Shown here in pieces: positions 4,935 to 6,030 of a stretch of DNA of 6,030 bases. The stretch comes from an uncultured archaeon (GTDB taxonomy: Archaea > Halobacteriota > Methanosarcinia > Methanotrichales > Methanotrichaceae): contig CABMDX010000129.1 of assembly GCA_902385025.1 (NCBI GenBank), positions 1 through 6,030 on the forward strand, written 5' to 3'. A program made the translations under genes and the position numbers. The notes beneath the pieces are model-generated. The model saw only the letters and a list, made by a program, of their open reading frames with translations. It searched no databases and was not told the origin of the DNA. Every line of letters starts with the position of its first letter. Within the stretch, counting starts at the first letter, position 1.

Positions 4935-6030
4935 TCATAGAGACAGCCAGTGAGTGAAGGGCGCGATTATCGTGATAAGAAGACTTGTCAGCACAAGCCA
5001 GGCTAAGAGCGCCACTGCAGTCCTGGTAAATCTTTCCGCCTCCTTGGGCTTTACCACCTTCTCAAAGGCTGACTGCACCAGATCCCTGAAGATATGGCCC
5101 CCATCAAGAGGCACGGCAGGGAGGCAGTTGAAGAGGCCCGCATAAAGGTTGATCCAGCCCACCCAGAGCAGCAAATTTGCGATCCAGAAGAACCGGCCGC
5201 CCAGCGGCTCTGCCCAGCCGCTTGGCTCAAAGACCTGTGTCAGCCAGCCACTGAAGCCCGGGAATCCTTTTTGGGTAAAACCGGGGATCCCGGAAAAAGG
5301 CAGGCTGAGCATGTAAGTAAATCCCTGCAGTCCGCTGCTGGGAATCGATTTCAGCGACTGCAGAAACTGCCTGGCGGGAGCCTCCTGGAATATGGCTCCT
5401 GCAAGAAAGACCGCATTTCCTGATATCCCTATTCCTATGAAACCGGCACCATCGTCCTTGCCGGCTGAGCTCTTCGCGGTGAGATTTATCTGGTATGTTT
5501 TGCCTGCGCCAGTAGTTATGGCTATGATCTGTCCGGGATGAGTGGTGTTCATCTTCTTGCGGAAGCCTTCCAGATTGATGATTTCTGTACCATCTATCCC
5601 GGTAATCACGCTTCTGGCTGGAAGGCCTGCTCTTGAGGCAGGCGAGTCCTGAAAGATCGAGGCCACCATTATGCCGCGATCAGGCATTCTGGAGAGCTCC
5701 ACTCTCTCATCTTTATCATTATAAAATAGCTTGAGCTTTGCAGCCCCGCTGCCGGAGCCGAGAGCGCTATAGAACTGCTCGAGGCCACGGATCTCAATTC
5801 CATCTGTTTCGAGCAGCGCCATGCCGCTTTCCAGCCCCATCTTTTGAGCCTCAGAGCCTGCAAGTACATCGACGGCTATGACCCTGTCCACAGGAGATAT
5901 GGAGCCTATGACCGGCCCGAAGAAGAGTGCCATGGCGACTGCCGCTACAAGGAAATTGGATATGACTCCTGCGGAGAGAATTCTGATCCTCGCCGCTTTG
6001 CTCACAATGGGTGGCTTATCCTTGGTGCCG
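4935..6030 (-). CDS. Site-2-type intramembrane metalloprotease (family M50), 5' end cut off
   Basis: An integral membrane zinc protease of the site-2 protease family, which cuts substrates within or near membrane helices. The frame stays open to the window edge (GTKDKPPIVSKAARIRI), so the GTG at 6005 is internal and the real start lies outside. Counting from that GTG: a membrane helix with the family pattern AGVISNFLVAAVAMALFF (12-29); PDZ domain 1 (about 45-105, GSEAQKMGLESG, DGIEI); PDZ domain 2 (about 110-165, DSPASRAGLP, IDGTEI); a helix pair around 271-299 ending in NCLPAVPLDGG, where Asp301 (5103-5105) is the third zinc ligand; and a last helix at 330-350. The HExxH motif must lie upstream. 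The NxxP-x-LDGG motif and its order after the PDZ domains make the assignment firm. Downstream on the same strand are two exported proteins, which could be clients (inference). The gene ends with TGA. Confidence 0.92.
   Translation of the reverse strand, partial: GTKDKPPIVSKAARIRILSAGVISNFLVAAVAMALFFGPVIGSISPVDRVIAVDVLAGSEAQKMGLESGMALLETDGIEIRGLEQFYSALGSGSGAAKLKLFYNDKDERVELSRMPDRGIMVASIFQDSPASRAGLPARSVITGIDGTEIINLEGFRKKMNTTHPGQIIAITTGAGKTYQINLTAKSSAGKDDGAGFIGIGISGNAVFLAGAIFQEAPARQFLQSLKSIPSSGLQGFTYMLSLPFSGIPGFTQKGFPGFSGWLTQVFEPSGWAEPLGGRFFWIANLLLWVGWINLYAGLFNCLPAVPLDGGHIFRDLVQSAFEKVVKPKEAERFTRTAVALLAWLVLTSLLITIIAPFTHWLSL

Noticed and set aside
5094..5423. 109-residue plus-strand ORF opposite the protease gene
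   Set aside because: It is antisense to the clearly recognised M50 protease and has low-complexity, shadow-like composition.

Overview
The window looks like a piece of a methanogenic archaeal chromosome, most likely from the Methanosarcinales/Methanotrichales (a Methanothrix-like organism). This is inferred, not proven. The clues are a DUF1638 protein of the kind common in methanogens, secreted proteins rich in N-glycosylation sequons, near-perfect archaeal Shine-Dalgarno sites (GGAGGT, GGAGGG), a TTG start, TATA-like boxes, and decayed IS110 and IS256 elements.

Region 1 (1-2170) is a graveyard of insertion sequences. On the minus strand lies the C-terminal end of an IS256-type (mutator) transposase (about 191-420). 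Next, also on the minus strand, is a nearly full-length IS110 transposase (450-1702). It carries a Glu-to-Lys change at a catalytic position, an in-frame TGA and two frameshifts. A non-coding leader of about 200 bp (1703-1899), where IS110 elements of this layout keep their bridge RNA, separates it from a C-terminal fragment of a different IS110 transposase on the plus strand (about 1900-2130).

Region 2 (2140-3190, plus strand) is a tight two-gene unit. It holds a DUF1638 protein with conserved Cys/His positions and a thioredoxin with a CGPC active site. The thioredoxin starts at a TTG whose GGAGGT site is buried in the last codons of the DUF1638 gene. A hairpin at 3164-3186 has T-runs on both sides and can end transcription from both directions.

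Region 3 (3223-6030, minus strand) reads from right to left: a membrane-embedded site-2-type protease of family M50 with two PDZ domains (5' end outside the window), a secreted 324-residue protein, and a small secreted protein with an Asn-x-Thr repeat. All three act in or outside the membrane. The 324-residue protein ends at an amber codon. Reading on in the same frame gives a good membrane anchor with a basic flank, then a second amber codon. The gene may have lost its anchor by a nonsense mutation, or the amber may be read through. Two copies of the palindrome CCTGCAGG, 31 bp apart, sit in front of this gene and look like an operator pair or a hairpin next to the ribosome binding site.

No tRNA, rRNA, CRISPR array or replication origin was seen.
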